A stretch of 64,000 nt of DNA from Mesorhizobium qingshengii (lineage in GTDB: Bacteria > Pseudomonadota > Alphaproteobacteria > Rhizobiales > Rhizobiaceae), in the NCBI RefSeq assembly GCF_027563465.1, contig NZ_JAPFQA010000001.1, positions 248,001-312,000 on the forward strand, written 5' to 3'. The translations under genes were made by a program, and so were the position numbers. Under the pieces are notes generated by a model. It worked only from the letters and a program-made list of their open reading frames with translations. It was not told where the DNA came from and searched no databases. Shown here one piece after another: positions 54,309 through 64,000 of the stretch; the stretch's first letter is position 1, and each line of letters starts with the position of its first letter.

Positions 54309-54386
54309 TCCTCCATCACCACAGTGCACCACGCATTTGGTTCGGTAAAATGATATTTTGCGGTGTTTCATTAACCCATGGGTTAG
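54309..54386 (-). repeat. Promoter copy A (inverted duplicate of copy B)
   Basis: On the minus strand this 78-base leader of the importer operon matches the plus-strand leader at 55357-55434 at 66 of 78 positions by hand alignment. A block of 28 identical bases (CAAAATATCATTTTACCGAA and eight more) lies at 54333-54360. The PcaQ box is at its upstream end. The copies flank pcaQ in opposite orientation. Confidence 0.85.
54371..54386 (-). promoter_or_regulatory. PcaQ box of the importer operon
   Basis: Minus strand CTAACC-N4-GGTTAA, differing at one position from the PcaQ consensus ATAACC-N4-GGTTAA described in Sinorhizobium. It lies about 80 bases before the binding-protein start. PcaQ with beta-carboxymuconate-type inducers would activate the operon here. 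Confidence 0.75.
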
Positions 54387-54431
54387 GAAATTTCAGGCCG
54401 CGACAATGCCTCGTTGGGATGTTTCGACGCG

Positions 54432-55349
54432 TCAGCCACCTTGCCCTGCCGCTTCGCGGATGGTCTGCAGCAGGATGGAGAAAGCGGGCGAGGGCGCCGT
54501 GTCGGTCCGCATCGTCAGGCCGACCGGTCCCTTGGTTTCCTCTGTGTTGACCGGCAGGGCGACGAAGGCGCCGCTGCCGAGCTCATTGGCGACGACACCC
54601 GCCGAAATGATCCAGACCGCATTGCTTTGCCGCAGGAAGGCCCGGCCGAAGGAGTCCGAGACGGTTTCGATCTCGGTTGCCGGCGCCGTCATGCCATTGG
54701 TGATGAACAGCCGGTCGACGAAGGGGCGGATGACCGATTCCCGCGTCGGCATCAGCATCGGGAATTCGTCGAGCCGGGCGAACACATCCTGTCCGGCTTC
54801 GAGCAGCGGATGTCCCGCGCGCACCACGAACAGCACCTGTTCGGAATAGAGGTGCTCGAAGAAGAAGCCGGTCATGTTCTCCGGCGCCGCCAGCCGTCCG
54901 ACAACGAGATCGAGCGCTCCGACACGCAACTGCTCCAGCAGCACCGCGTTCTCGCCGGTGACGATCTTGATCGCGGCGCCGGTGCTCTCCTTGAGGAACA
55001 GGCTCATGGCGAGCGGCATCACGCGCGCCGAAACCGTCGGCAGCGCGCCGATGCGGATCGGGTGACGGTTGATCGCGCCGTCCTGCCTGACGGAATCGAC
55101 GCCTTGCTTCAGCGCCGTGATTGCCGTGCCGGCATGGCGAAGGAAGATCTCGCCGATGCGCGTCAGCCGGATGCCGCGGCCGTCGCGTTCGACCACGGCC
55201 ACGCCGAGCGCCTCTTCCAGTTCGCGCAACGTCTTGGTCACCGCCGGCGGGCTCACATGCAGGAAGTCGGCCGCTCTCGCCACGCTTCCCTGCCGCGCAA
55301 CTTCAAGGAATGCCTGCAGGTGACGGAAGCGGATGCGGCCTTCGGACAT
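54432..55349 (-). CDS. pcaQ: LysR-family regulator PcaQ
   Basis: A 305-residue LysR regulator. The N-terminal helix-turn-helix is IRFRHLQAFLEVARQGSVAR then PPAVTKTLRELEEALG (about 6-45). The periplasmic-binding-like effector domain follows, including GENAVLLEQLRVGALDLVV and TRESVIRPFVDRLF. It is divergent from pcaD and followed by the importer operon, both with PcaQ-type boxes; this context, more than the protein alone, identifies it. PcaQ activates protocatechuate catabolism in rhizobia in response to pathway intermediates. ATG 55349 is chosen over an earlier in-frame start at 55385 inside the promoter. Confidence 0.88.
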   Translation of the reverse strand: MSEGRIRFRHLQAFLEVARQGSVARAADFLHVSPPAVTKTLRELEEALGVAVVERDGRGIRLTRIGEIFLRHAGTAITALKQGVDSVRQDGAINRHPIRIGALPTVSARVMPLAMSLFLKESTGAAIKIVTGENAVLLEQLRVGALDLVVGRLAAPENMTGFFFEHLYSEQVLFVVRAGHPLLEAGQDVFARLDEFPMLMPTRESVIRPFVDRLFITNGMTAPATEIETVSDSFGRAFLRQSNAVWIISAGVVANELGSGAFVALPVNTEETKGPVGLTMRTDTAPSPAFSILLQTIREAAGQGG

Positions 55350-55356
55350 GAATTCG

Positions 55357-55372
55357 ATAACCCTCAAGTTAA
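55357..55372 (+). promoter_or_regulatory. PcaQ box of the pca operon
   Basis: ATAACC-N4-AGTTAA matches the PcaQ consensus ATAACC-N4-GGTTAA except for one base. It lies 8 bases from the pcaQ start codon and 71 bases before the pcaD GTG, so it can serve both activation of pcaD and autoregulation of pcaQ. Confidence 0.78.
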
Positions 55373-55434
55373 TGAAACGGCACAAAATATCATTTTACCG
55401 AACCAAATGCCTTGTGCAATGTGGAGATGGAGGA
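55357..55434 (+). repeat. Promoter copy B (inverted duplicate of copy A)
   Basis: The leader of the pca operon. It is matched in reverse by 54309-54386, including the 28-base identical block (55383-55410) and GATGGAGGA at the 3' end. The stretch after the PcaQ box probably holds the -10 element and transcription start; TATCAT at 55388-55393 is a candidate. Confidence 0.85.
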
Positions 55435-55442
55435 CCGAAATC

Positions 55443-56252
55443 GTGCCATTCGTCACCATTGGCGGCATCACGCTGCACCATCGTCGCGTCGAAGCGAACA
55501 GCAAGGCACGGCCGATCGTGTTCATCAATTCGCTCGGCACCGACTTCCGGATCTGGGACGAAATCATCTCGGCGCTTGATGGTGAAATGCCCTTGCTGGT
55601 CTACGACAAGCGCGGCCACGGGCTTTCCGACATCGGCGATATCCGGTCGATCGACGATCATGTCGACGACCTCTGCGGTCTCATCGATCACTTCGGTCTC
55701 GGCAAGGTGGTGTTGTGCGGCCTGTCGGTCGGCGGTCTGATTGCGCAGAGGTTCTATGCCAGGCGCCCCGCGGACGTCGAGGCGCTGATCCTCTGCGACA
55801 CGGCCCATAAGATCGGCACGACGGACAGCTGGAACACACGCATCGCGACGGTCGAAAGCAAGGGCATCCAGGCCATTGCCGATGGCGTGCTCAAAGTGTG
55901 GTTCACCCCAGCCTTCCACACGGCACGTTCGCCCGAGCTGGACGGCTATCGGAACATGATGACCCGGCAGGCGCTTGCTGGTTACACTGGGACTTGCGCG
56001 GCGGTTCGCGACGCGGATTTCACCGACGCCGCGCGCCGCATCGCGGTGCCGACGCTTTGCGTCGCCGGTGATCAGGACGGCTCGACGCCTCCCGATCTTG
56101 TCCGCTCGCTGGCCGCTCTCATTCCCGGCGCGCGCTTCGAGACCATCCGCGACGCCGGGCACATTCCGTGCGTCGAACAGCCCGATGCGCTGGTCGCCCT
56201 GATCTGCGAGTTTATCGCATCGCTTCCCTCTGGAGCAGAAACCCATGGATGA
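55443..56252 (+). CDS. pcaD: 3-oxoadipate enol-lactonase
   Basis: A 269-residue alpha/beta hydrolase that opens beta-ketoadipate enol-lactone. The nucleophile is in CGLSVGGLIAQ (GLSVGG), the acid in VAGDQDGSTP and the histidine in RDAGHIPCVEQP. The GTG at 55443 follows GGAGGACC at good spacing and starts VPFVTIGGITLHHR; an ATG at 55419 in frame is a weaker alternative. First gene of pcaDCHGB-pobA. It overlaps pcaC by eight bases. Confidence 0.9.
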   Translation: MPFVTIGGITLHHRRVEANSKARPIVFINSLGTDFRIWDEIISALDGEMPLLVYDKRGHGLSDIGDIRSIDDHVDDLCGLIDHFGLGKVVLCGLSVGGLIAQRFYARRPADVEALILCDTAHKIGTTDSWNTRIATVESKGIQAIADGVLKVWFTPAFHTARSPELDGYRNMMTRQALAGYTGTCAAVRDADFTDAARRIAVPTLCVAGDQDGSTPPDLVRSLAALIPGARFETIRDAGHIPCVEQPDALVALICEFIASLPSGAETHG

Positions 56253-56652
56253 AGTCCCCGGCAACGCAGCCAGATATCGCGCCGGCCTCGCGGTGCGACG
56301 GTCCGTCCTCGGCGACCGCCATGTCGACCGGGCCGAGATTGCCGCCACCGATTTTGACCAGCCTTTCCAGGAGCTGATCACCGAGGCCGCCTGGGGAGCC
56401 GTGTGGGCACGGCCGGGCTTCACCAGGCGCGAGCGTTCGATCGTCACGCTGGCGCTGCTGGCCGCGCTCGGTCATGATGAGGAGGTCGCCTTGCATGTGC
56501 GCGCCACCGCCAACACCGGTGCTTCGCGCGAGGATATCTGCGAGGCGTTCCTGCATGTCGCCATCTATGCCGGCGTGCCGGCCGCCAACCGTGCCTTCAA
56601 GATCGCCAAGGACGTGTTTTCGGAAATGGACGGAGCCAAGAATGTCCGCTGA
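56245..56652 (+). CDS. pcaC: 4-carboxymuconolactone decarboxylase
   Basis: A 135-residue single-domain PcaC of the AhpD-like/CMD family. RYRAGLAVRRSVLGDRHVDR is typical of the N-terminus, and GHDEEVALHVRATANTGASR carries the active-site region. It decarboxylates gamma-carboxymuconolactone to beta-ketoadipate enol-lactone. It is not fused to PcaD, unlike in some actinobacteria. It overlaps both neighbours. Confidence 0.92.
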   Translation: MDEVPGNAARYRAGLAVRRSVLGDRHVDRAEIAATDFDQPFQELITEAAWGAVWARPGFTRRERSIVTLALLAALGHDEEVALHVRATANTGASREDICEAFLHVAIYAGVPAANRAFKIAKDVFSEMDGAKNVR

Positions 56653-57397
56653 ATCCGGCTCGAACCGGAGGCCTGAGACCGGCGCCTTTTTCCAACGCGA
56701 CCGGACATGGCATCCGCCGGCGCTGACGCCGAACTACAAGACTTCCATTCTGCGCTCGCCGCAGAAAGCGCTGCTCGCCTTCGACAACACGCTGTCGGAG
56801 ATCTCAGGCCCAGTCTTCGGTCACGCCATGCTGGGCGAACTCGACGCCGACCTGATCCACAATTTCGCCAGGCCCGGCGAGAGCGCGCTCGGCGAGCGCA
56901 TCATCGTCCATGGCCGCGTGCTCGACGAACGCGGCGCTGGCATGCCCGGCGTGCTGCTCGAATTCTGGCAGGCCAATGCCGGCGGCCGCTATCGCCACAA
57001 GAAGGATGGCTATCTGGCGCCGCTCGACCCGAATTTCGGCGGCTGCGGCCGTGCCATCACCGGTGAGGATGGCGGCTATGCCTTTCGTACCGTCAAGCCC
57101 GGTCCCTATCCCTGGCCGAACGGGCCGAACGACTGGCGCCCTTCGCACATCCATTTCTCGGTCTTCGGCCACGGCTTCGCGCAGCGGCTGATCACGCAGA
57201 TGTATTTCGAGGGTGACCCGTTGATCTGGCACTGCCCGATCGCGCGCGGCATCCCCGACAAGGCAGCCATCGAGACGCTGATCGCCGCGCTCGACATGCA
57301 AGCGACGATCCCCTTCGACGCGCGCGCCTACAAGTTCGACATCGTGCTGCGCGGGCGCCGCTCATCGCTGTTCGAAAACAGGCTGGAGGGCAATTGA
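56642..57397 (+). CDS. pcaH: Protocatechuate 3,4-dioxygenase beta subunit
   Basis: A 251-residue catalytic subunit. The Fe(III) ligands are expected from GRYRHKKDGY and GPYPWPNGPN (tyrosines) and WRPSHIHFSVFG (HxH histidines). RIIVHGRVLDERGAGMPGVL is the beta-sandwich core shared with other intradiol dioxygenases. It opens protocatechuate to beta-carboxy-cis,cis-muconate with O2. ATG 56642 overlaps pcaC; the stop shares one base with pcaG. Confidence 0.94.
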   Translation: MSAESGSNRRPETGAFFQRDRTWHPPALTPNYKTSILRSPQKALLAFDNTLSEISGPVFGHAMLGELDADLIHNFARPGESALGERIIVHGRVLDERGAGMPGVLLEFWQANAGGRYRHKKDGYLAPLDPNFGGCGRAITGEDGGYAFRTVKPGPYPWPNGPNDWRPSHIHFSVFGHGFAQRLITQMYFEGDPLIWHCPIARGIPDKAAIETLIAALDMQATIPFDARAYKFDIVLRGRRSSLFENRLEGN

Positions 57398-58011
57398 TGG
57401 CCCAGTCGCTCGACCGGCTGAAGGAAAGTCCTTCGCAGACCGCCGGACCCTACGTCCATATCGGGCTGACGCCCAATTTCTGCGGCATCGGCGGCGTCTA
57501 TGCGACTGACCTTGGTGCGACCATGGTCAATGACAAGACCAGGGGCGAACGCATTGGCCTGCGCATCCGGGTGCTCGACGGCACCGGCACGACGCTCAAG
57601 GACGCGCTGATCGAGATCTGGCAGGCGGATGCGGACGGGCTCTACAATTCGCCGGCCGAGATGCGCGGTGCCGCCGATCCGAATTTCCTCGGCTGGGGCC
57701 GTTGCCCGACCGACATGGAAACCGGCCTGTGCACATTCGAGACGATCAAGCCGGGCCGGGTGCCGTTCAGGGATGGCCGCTTGATGGCGCCGCATATCAC
57801 GCTCTGGATCGTCGCCCGCGGCATCAATCTCGGCCTGCACACGCGGCTCTATTTTTCCGACGAGGAAAAGGCCAATGCCGAGGATCCGATCCTGGCGCGC
57901 CTCGAGCACCGCGTTCGCGTGCCGACCCTGATCGCCGAGCGCAAGAGCGACACCTACGTCTTCGATGTCCATCTCCAGGGGGAGAAGGAAACGGTCTTCT
58001 TCGACAGCTGA
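57397..58011 (+). CDS. pcaG: Protocatechuate 3,4-dioxygenase alpha subunit
   Basis: A 204-residue partner of PcaH. It starts LKESPSQTAGPYVHIGLTP, the typical alpha-subunit beginning, and has the same beta-sandwich as PcaH (LRIRVLDGTGTTLKDALIEI) but lacks the full set of iron ligands. The ATG shares its first base with the pcaH stop. Alpha and beta subunits assemble into the (alpha-beta-Fe) dioxygenase. Confidence 0.93.
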   Translation: MAQSLDRLKESPSQTAGPYVHIGLTPNFCGIGGVYATDLGATMVNDKTRGERIGLRIRVLDGTGTTLKDALIEIWQADADGLYNSPAEMRGAADPNFLGWGRCPTDMETGLCTFETIKPGRVPFRDGRLMAPHITLWIVARGINLGLHTRLYFSDEEKANAEDPILARLEHRVRVPTLIAERKSDTYVFDVHLQGEKETVFFDS

Positions 58012-58030
58012 TGGTCAGGAGGAGCAGGAC

Positions 58031-60255
<2,225 letters not shown>

Positions 60256-60278
60256 CGGGCGGCAAACGATGCGCGGGT

Positions 60279-60950
60279 CTATCGACCCAGGAGATTGCGT
60301 TCGACGGTTCGCAGATGCGCCAGCATCGCATTTTTTGCACCTTCCGGATCGCGGTGAAACAGGCAATCCAGGAGCGTCTGGTGCTCATTGCAGTAGGCCT
60401 GGCGACGTTCCTCCGAGAACGAACGTTTCTTCATCTCGAACCAGGGTGACTGGTTGCGAATGGCGCGCATGAGATTGTGGATCTCTTTCAGGAAGTCATT
60501 GCGGCAGCATGCGAACACCCGGTGATGGAATTCGGCGTCCCAATGCTCGAAATCCGGCATGTCCTTGGCGTCGCACGCGGTCTGGTGCGCTTCGCGTACC
60601 GCGTTCAGTTCGGTCGCGCTGGCATTGGTTGCGGCAAAGGCTGCCGCCGCCGGTTCGAGCAGCTGCCTGATCTCCATCATGTCGGCGGGGCTCGTGCCCT
60701 CCATCCGTGTCACCATCGATGTGATCGACGTCGGGTTGGTCGCGGTCAGGAAGGTGCCCCGCCCGACATGCCGGACGACAGTTCCGTCGTTCTCAAGGAA
60801 GCCGACGGCACGGCGCACGGTATTGCGCGCGACGCCGAATTCGACCGCCAGGTCGCGCTCGGGCGGCATGCGGCCGTCCTCGAGCCACTCGCCGGAGGAA
60901 ATCCGCTTCTTGAGCATTGTGGCGATATCGTTGGCGACGAGCTTCGGCAT
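60279..60950 (-). CDS. GntR-family (FCD) regulator
   Basis: A 223-residue regulator. The winged helix is ANDIATMLKKRISSGEWLED then PPERDLAVEFGVARNTVRRA (about 6-48), followed by an FCD domain with DAEFHHRVFACCRNDFLKEI. It is divergent from the FAH-led operon and convergent with pobA. The divergent region contains repeated TGAACCAAT elements, so it is the probable repressor of the operon to its right and of itself. Confidence 0.9.
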   Translation of the reverse strand: MPKLVANDIATMLKKRISSGEWLEDGRMPPERDLAVEFGVARNTVRRAVGFLENDGTVVRHVGRGTFLTATNPTSITSMVTRMEGTSPADMMEIRQLLEPAAAAFAATNASATELNAVREAHQTACDAKDMPDFEHWDAEFHHRVFACCRNDFLKEIHNLMRAIRNQSPWFEMKKRSFSEERRQAYCNEHQTLLDCLFHRDPEGAKNAMLAHLRTVERNLLGR

Positions 60951-60979
60951 TCGGTGAGAACTTTTATCTGATCCAATGT

Positions 60980-61132
60980 TGAACCAATATTATCAAGCGA
61001 TTGCCGGTTGGTCCAGTGTCTAGACGAAAAACGGGTGCCGATGCCCATGTTTTGTTGACTTTTGAGCCGAAACCCACTTGAAGCGTGAACCAATCAGCGA
61101 TAGCGTGTAGCGAAAGAGCCAGTATTGGTTCA
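60980..61132. promoter_or_regulatory. TGAACCAAT elements in divergent promoter
   Basis: TGAACCAAT occurs at 60980-60988 and 61086-61094, and its exact complement ATTGGTTCA at 61124-61132; a near copy TTGGTCCA lies at 61008-61015. The sites are arranged as two inverted pairs with spacers of 19 and 29 bases. They suit FadR-type GntR binding. Confidence 0.5.
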
Positions 61133-61155
61133 GAAAAGGTTCAGGGAGGAATCGG

Positions 61156-62034
61156 ATGCGGGTCGCGACATTTTCGATCGCCGGCGAACGTCGCGTGGGT
61201 ATTGTCGATCTCGATGCCCAGACCATCGCTCCTTTCGATTTTGCCGTCGATCAGGCCAAGGCCGGCATTCTGGCATTGATAGAGCGCAACGGCGCCGGCC
61301 TGCCGCGCACCCTGTCACCGATCCCGCTGGCGCAGGTGGAAATCGAGGCGCCGATCCCGCAGCCGCGCCGCAACATCTTCTGCGTCGGCAAGAACTATCA
61401 CGAGCACGCGCACGAGTTTGCCCGCAGCGGCTTCGATTCCAGCGCCGGCGCCGGCGCGATCCCAAAACACCCGATCATCTTTTCCAAGGTGCCTGAATCG
61501 GTCGTCGCCAACCATGCCAGCGTGCTGATCGATTCCTCGGTCTCGACGGCCATCGACTACGAGGCGGAGCTTGCCGTCATCATCGGCAAGGGCGGGCGCG
61601 GCATCTCCAGGGAAAACGCGCTCGACCATGTCTGGGGCTACACGATCGTCAACGACGTCACCGCCCGCGACCTGCAGGGCAAATACAGCCAGTGGCTGAT
61701 CGGCAAGTCGCAGGACACGTTCTGTCCGATGGGCCCCTGGGCGGTGACCAAGGACGAACTCGATCTGGCGACCGCCGGCATCCGCTGTTTCGTCAACGAG
61801 GATCTGCGCCAGGATTCCCGCATATCGCTGCTCATCTTCGACATCCCGACCATCATCGCGACGCTCTCGCAAGGCATCACGCTGAAGCCTGGCGACATCA
61901 TCGCCACCGGCACGCCGGTCGGCGTCGGCATCGGCTTTGATCCGCCGAAATACCTCAAGGCCGGCGACGTCGTGCGCATCGAGATCGACGGCATCGGCAC
62001 ACTGGAAAACCGCTTCGCGGAGCACGTGCAATGA
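61156..62034 (+). CDS. Fumarylacetoacetate hydrolase-family enzyme
   Basis: A 292-residue FAH-fold hydrolase/isomerase. FCVGKNYHEHAHEFARSGFD (histidine dyad), IDYEAELAVIIGKGGRGISR (metal glutamates) and LKPGDIIATGTPVGVGIGF are the family motifs. Such enzymes cleave or isomerise acylpyruvates and other 2-oxo acids, often after aromatic ring opening. GGGAGGAATC precedes the ATG. The stop overlaps the alpha/beta hydrolase start by four bases. Confidence 0.88.
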   Translation: MRVATFSIAGERRVGIVDLDAQTIAPFDFAVDQAKAGILALIERNGAGLPRTLSPIPLAQVEIEAPIPQPRRNIFCVGKNYHEHAHEFARSGFDSSAGAGAIPKHPIIFSKVPESVVANHASVLIDSSVSTAIDYEAELAVIIGKGGRGISRENALDHVWGYTIVNDVTARDLQGKYSQWLIGKSQDTFCPMGPWAVTKDELDLATAGIRCFVNEDLRQDSRISLLIFDIPTIIATLSQGITLKPGDIIATGTPVGVGIGFDPPKYLKAGDVVRIEIDGIGTLENRFAEHVQ

Positions 62035-62810
62035 CGACCGTGACGGTTGGCCAGGTTGTCGCGGAGGTTGTCGGCGAAGGCGCGGCCGTGGTGATGATCC
62101 ATGGTCTCGGCGGCACGTCCAACATGTTCCAGCCGCAGATGGCGGCGCTTTCCAGCTATCGCGTCATCCGGCTCGACCTGCCGGGCTCCGGCCGGTCGCC
62201 GCGCCCGATCGAGCCGCTGACCATCGAATTGATGAGCGCGGCGGTCATCCGCGCCATGGCCGGCATGGGCGTCACTACCGCGCATTTCGTCGGCCATTCG
62301 ATGGGCACCATCATCTGCCAGCAGATTGCCGTGACGCAGCCCTCGCTGGTTGCGTCGCTGGCGCTGTTTGGCGCGATGGCGGAACCGACGGAAGCGACCA
62401 GGCAAGGGCTTGCCAATCGCGCCCGGCTGGCGCGCTCGGGCGGCATTGCCGATATCGCCGACCAGATTGTCGCCAATGCGATCTCGGCCCACACCAGGGA
62501 AACCTCGCCCGCCGCCGTCGCCTTCGTGCGTGAATCGATCACCCGCCAGGACCCGGAATCCTATGCCCGCACCTGCGAGGCGCTGGCCAAGGCGACCGCG
62601 GTCGACGCGCGGCGCATTTCCGCGCCGACGCTGCTTGTCACCGGCGACGCCGACACGGTCAATCCGGCCGGTGTCGGGCAGGCGCTTGCCGACAAGATCA
62701 AGGGAGCCATATTCTCGTCTCTGGATCGGTGCGGGCACTGGGCCACGGTGGAAAGCCCGCGCGAGAGCAGCCAGAAGCTCGCCGATTTTTTGAGACGGGT
62801 TGATAGGTGA
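62031..62810 (+). CDS. Alpha/beta hydrolase
   Basis: A 259-residue hydrolase. HGLGGTSNMF supplies the oxyanion loop, FVGHSMGTII the nucleophile (GHSMG), LLVTGDADTVNPAG the acid and LDRCGHWATVESP the histidine. It resembles PcaD-type and C-C bond hydrolases. In series with an FAH-family enzyme it could open a lactone or cleave an ester or ring-fission product; the substrate is unknown. ATGA links it to the preceding gene. Confidence 0.87.
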   Translation: MTTVTVGQVVAEVVGEGAAVVMIHGLGGTSNMFQPQMAALSSYRVIRLDLPGSGRSPRPIEPLTIELMSAAVIRAMAGMGVTTAHFVGHSMGTIICQQIAVTQPSLVASLALFGAMAEPTEATRQGLANRARLARSGGIADIADQIVANAISAHTRETSPAAVAFVRESITRQDPESYARTCEALAKATAVDARRISAPTLLVTGDADTVNPAGVGQALADKIKGAIFSSLDRCGHWATVESPRESSQKLADFLRRVDR

Positions 62811-62862
62811 GGATTTCTGATCGGGCGTAGAATTGCGCGCTCGGCAAGTTGGGAGGCTTGTG

Positions 62863-64000
62863 ATGGCAGACGACAGCTGGAACGGCAACGGCTCGGGCAG
62901 CACGCTCTTCACCAATGTGCGCGTGCTCGACGCGTCAGGTGAATATCCATACACCGGCGAGGTGCTGGTGCAGGGCAACCGCATCAAGCAGATCACCAAG
63001 GGCTCGTCGCGCTTCGGCTCGTCCTCGTCATCTTCCTATGGTGGTGGCGCAACCGTCATCGACGGCATGGGCGCGACGCTGATGCCGGGCATGATCGACG
63101 CCCATCTGCATCTGTCGTGGAACAATGCACCCGGCATCGACCCCATCCAGATGATGGAGATCGAGGAGCACATGCTGGTCACCATGGAGATGGCCAAGCT
63201 GGTGCTCGACGCCGGCTTTACCGCCGGCCGTGGCGCCGCCGCCGCCAAGCCGCGGCTCGACGTCGTCGCCAAGAAATTCATCAACCAGGGCCGCTTCCCC
63301 GGACCGCGCTACCTCGCCGCCGGCCCGGAAATCACCACGGTCGGCGGTCTCGGCGATTCCGCGCCTTCGCACATTCCGCATGAAGGGCTGAACCTCGGCA
63401 TCGTCGTTTCCGGTCCCGAGGAAATCCGCCGCACCGTGCGCCAGCTGATCAAATACGGCGTCGATTCGATCAAGCTCAACCTGTCCGGCGAGAGCATCAC
63501 CGGCATGGGCGCCGAGGAAACGCCGATGTCGGAAGAGGAGGTCGCCATGGCCGCTTCCGAGGCACGCTGCCGCAACAAGGTGCTGTCGGCGCATGCGCGC
63601 TCGTCGGGCTCGGTCAAGCAGTGCATCCGCCACGGCATCCAGAACATCTACCACGCCTCCTTCGCCGATGAGGAAGCGCTCGACATGCTCGAGGCGGTCA
63701 AGGACAAGCACTTCGTCGCGCCCGGCATCGCCTGGCTGATCAACACCGCGCGCCATGCCGAGCAATGGGGTATCAAGCCGGGCTCGCCACTGTCGCTCGA
63801 ATATGAGCGCGAGCTCGAAATGTGCATCGAGACGATGAAGAAGATGCACCGGCGCGGCATCCGCGTCTGTATCGGCGGCGACTACGGCTTTGCCTGGACG
63901 CCGCAAGGCACCAACGCCAAGGACATCCAGACCTTCGTCGAGATGCTCGGCTTCTCGCCGATGGAAGCCATCCAGGCCGGCACCAAATATGGCGGCCAGA
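62863..64000 (+). CDS. Amidohydrolase (imidazolonepropionase-like), 3' end beyond window
   Basis: The first 379 residues of a metal-dependent amidohydrolase. MPGMIDAHLHLSW gives the HxH metal motif (near residue 79), DSIKLNLSGE the probable bridging lysine, VLSAHARSSGS and IYHASFADEE later histidines. An unusual Ser/Gly-rich insert (FGSSSSSSYGGGATV, near residues 52-66) lies in the N-terminal beta-sandwich, just before the barrel. GGGAGG precedes the ATG. Part of the FAH/hydrolase operon; it could act on an amide, lactam or related bond. Confidence 0.88.
   Translation, partial: MADDSWNGNGSGSTLFTNVRVLDASGEYPYTGEVLVQGNRIKQITKGSSRFGSSSSSSYGGGATVIDGMGATLMPGMIDAHLHLSWNNAPGIDPIQMMEIEEHMLVTMEMAKLVLDAGFTAGRGAAAAKPRLDVVAKKFINQGRFPGPRYLAAGPEITTVGGLGDSAPSHIPHEGLNLGIVVSGPEEIRRTVRQLIKYGVDSIKLNLSGESITGMGAEETPMSEEEVAMAASEARCRNKVLSAHARSSGSVKQCIRHGIQNIYHASFADEEALDMLEAVKDKHFVAPGIAWLINTARHAEQWGIKPGSPLSLEYERELEMCIETMKKMHRRGIRVCIGGDYGFAWTPQGTNAKDIQTFVEMLGFSPMEAIQAGTKYGGQ

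Noticed and set aside
54414..55442. N-terminal extension of the pcaD frame
   Set aside because: It runs antisense through pcaQ and through the promoter; a GTG with a good ribosome-binding site at 55443 gives the normal PcaD length.

Overview
The window looks like chromosomal or megaplasmid DNA from a GC-rich alphaproteobacterium of the Rhizobiales, most likely Mesorhizobium-like. The evidence is a pcaQ-pcaDCHGB arrangement with the PcaQ recognition pattern described in Sinorhizobium, many ABC importers, GntR, IclR and LysR regulators beside catabolic genes, and tightly overlapping (ATGA) operons. I saw no rRNA, tRNA, CRISPR array, insertion sequence or phage gene. The genus is an inference. 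No similarity search was run, so family names rest on motifs and remembered homologues.

Layout. 1-4.9 kb: a carbohydrate-type (CUT1) ABC importer, cut by the left edge, divergent from an IclR regulator. 5.0-10.0 kb: a TIM-barrel amidohydrolase; a MaoC hydratase / CaiB CoA-transferase / signal-less solute-binding-protein operon; a beta-propeller lactonase. 10.0-13.4 kb: a Tim44-like membrane protein, a zinc-ribbon protein and an AlsS-like ThDP enzyme. 13.4-22.6 kb: a leftward run of a GNAT acetyltransferase, a MalT-type (LAL) regulator, an HDAC-family deacetylase and a urea/amide-type ABC importer. 22.7-27.1 kb: a rightward operon of M20 deacylase, hydroxylysine-kinase-like kinase, class III PLP enzyme resembling phospho-lyases, and GntR. 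These last two runs diverge from one intergenic region and may form one locus for N-acylated amines. 27.1-36.4 kb: a branched-chain-type importer with an amine oxidase (leftward), divergent from a GntR / DUF3830-like / TIGR04076-like / aldo-keto reductase / SnoaL-like / binding-protein operon, which ends in a strong hairpin. 36.5-38.0 kb: a GlcD-like flavoprotein.

38.0-47.2 kb: a leftward eight-gene operon for non-phosphorylative pentose or 6-deoxyhexose breakdown (GntR, IlvD-type aldonate dehydratase, sugar 1-dehydrogenase, GguC/AraD1-like enzyme) fused to a Pot-type ABC importer, with a mutarotase divergent from it. 47.2-60.3 kb: an aromatic block. PcaQ sits between two near-identical, inverted promoter copies. 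One copy drives a leftward importer (like Sinorhizobium PcaMNVWX) that continues into a coniferyl-alcohol-dehydrogenase-like SDR and an aryl-aldehyde-type dehydrogenase. The other drives pcaDCHGB-pobA rightward. Together these would import lignin-derived aromatics, oxidise side-chain alcohols and aldehydes to acids, hydroxylate 4-hydroxybenzoate to protocatechuate and open the ring to beta-ketoadipate. 60.3-64 kb: a GntR regulator divergent from an FAH-family enzyme, an alpha/beta hydrolase and an amidohydrolase cut by the right edge.

The strongest leads are the duplicated PcaQ promoter, the kinase/phospho-lyase/deacylase operon facing an HDAC-plus-importer operon, and the Pot-type importer inside an aldonate operon.
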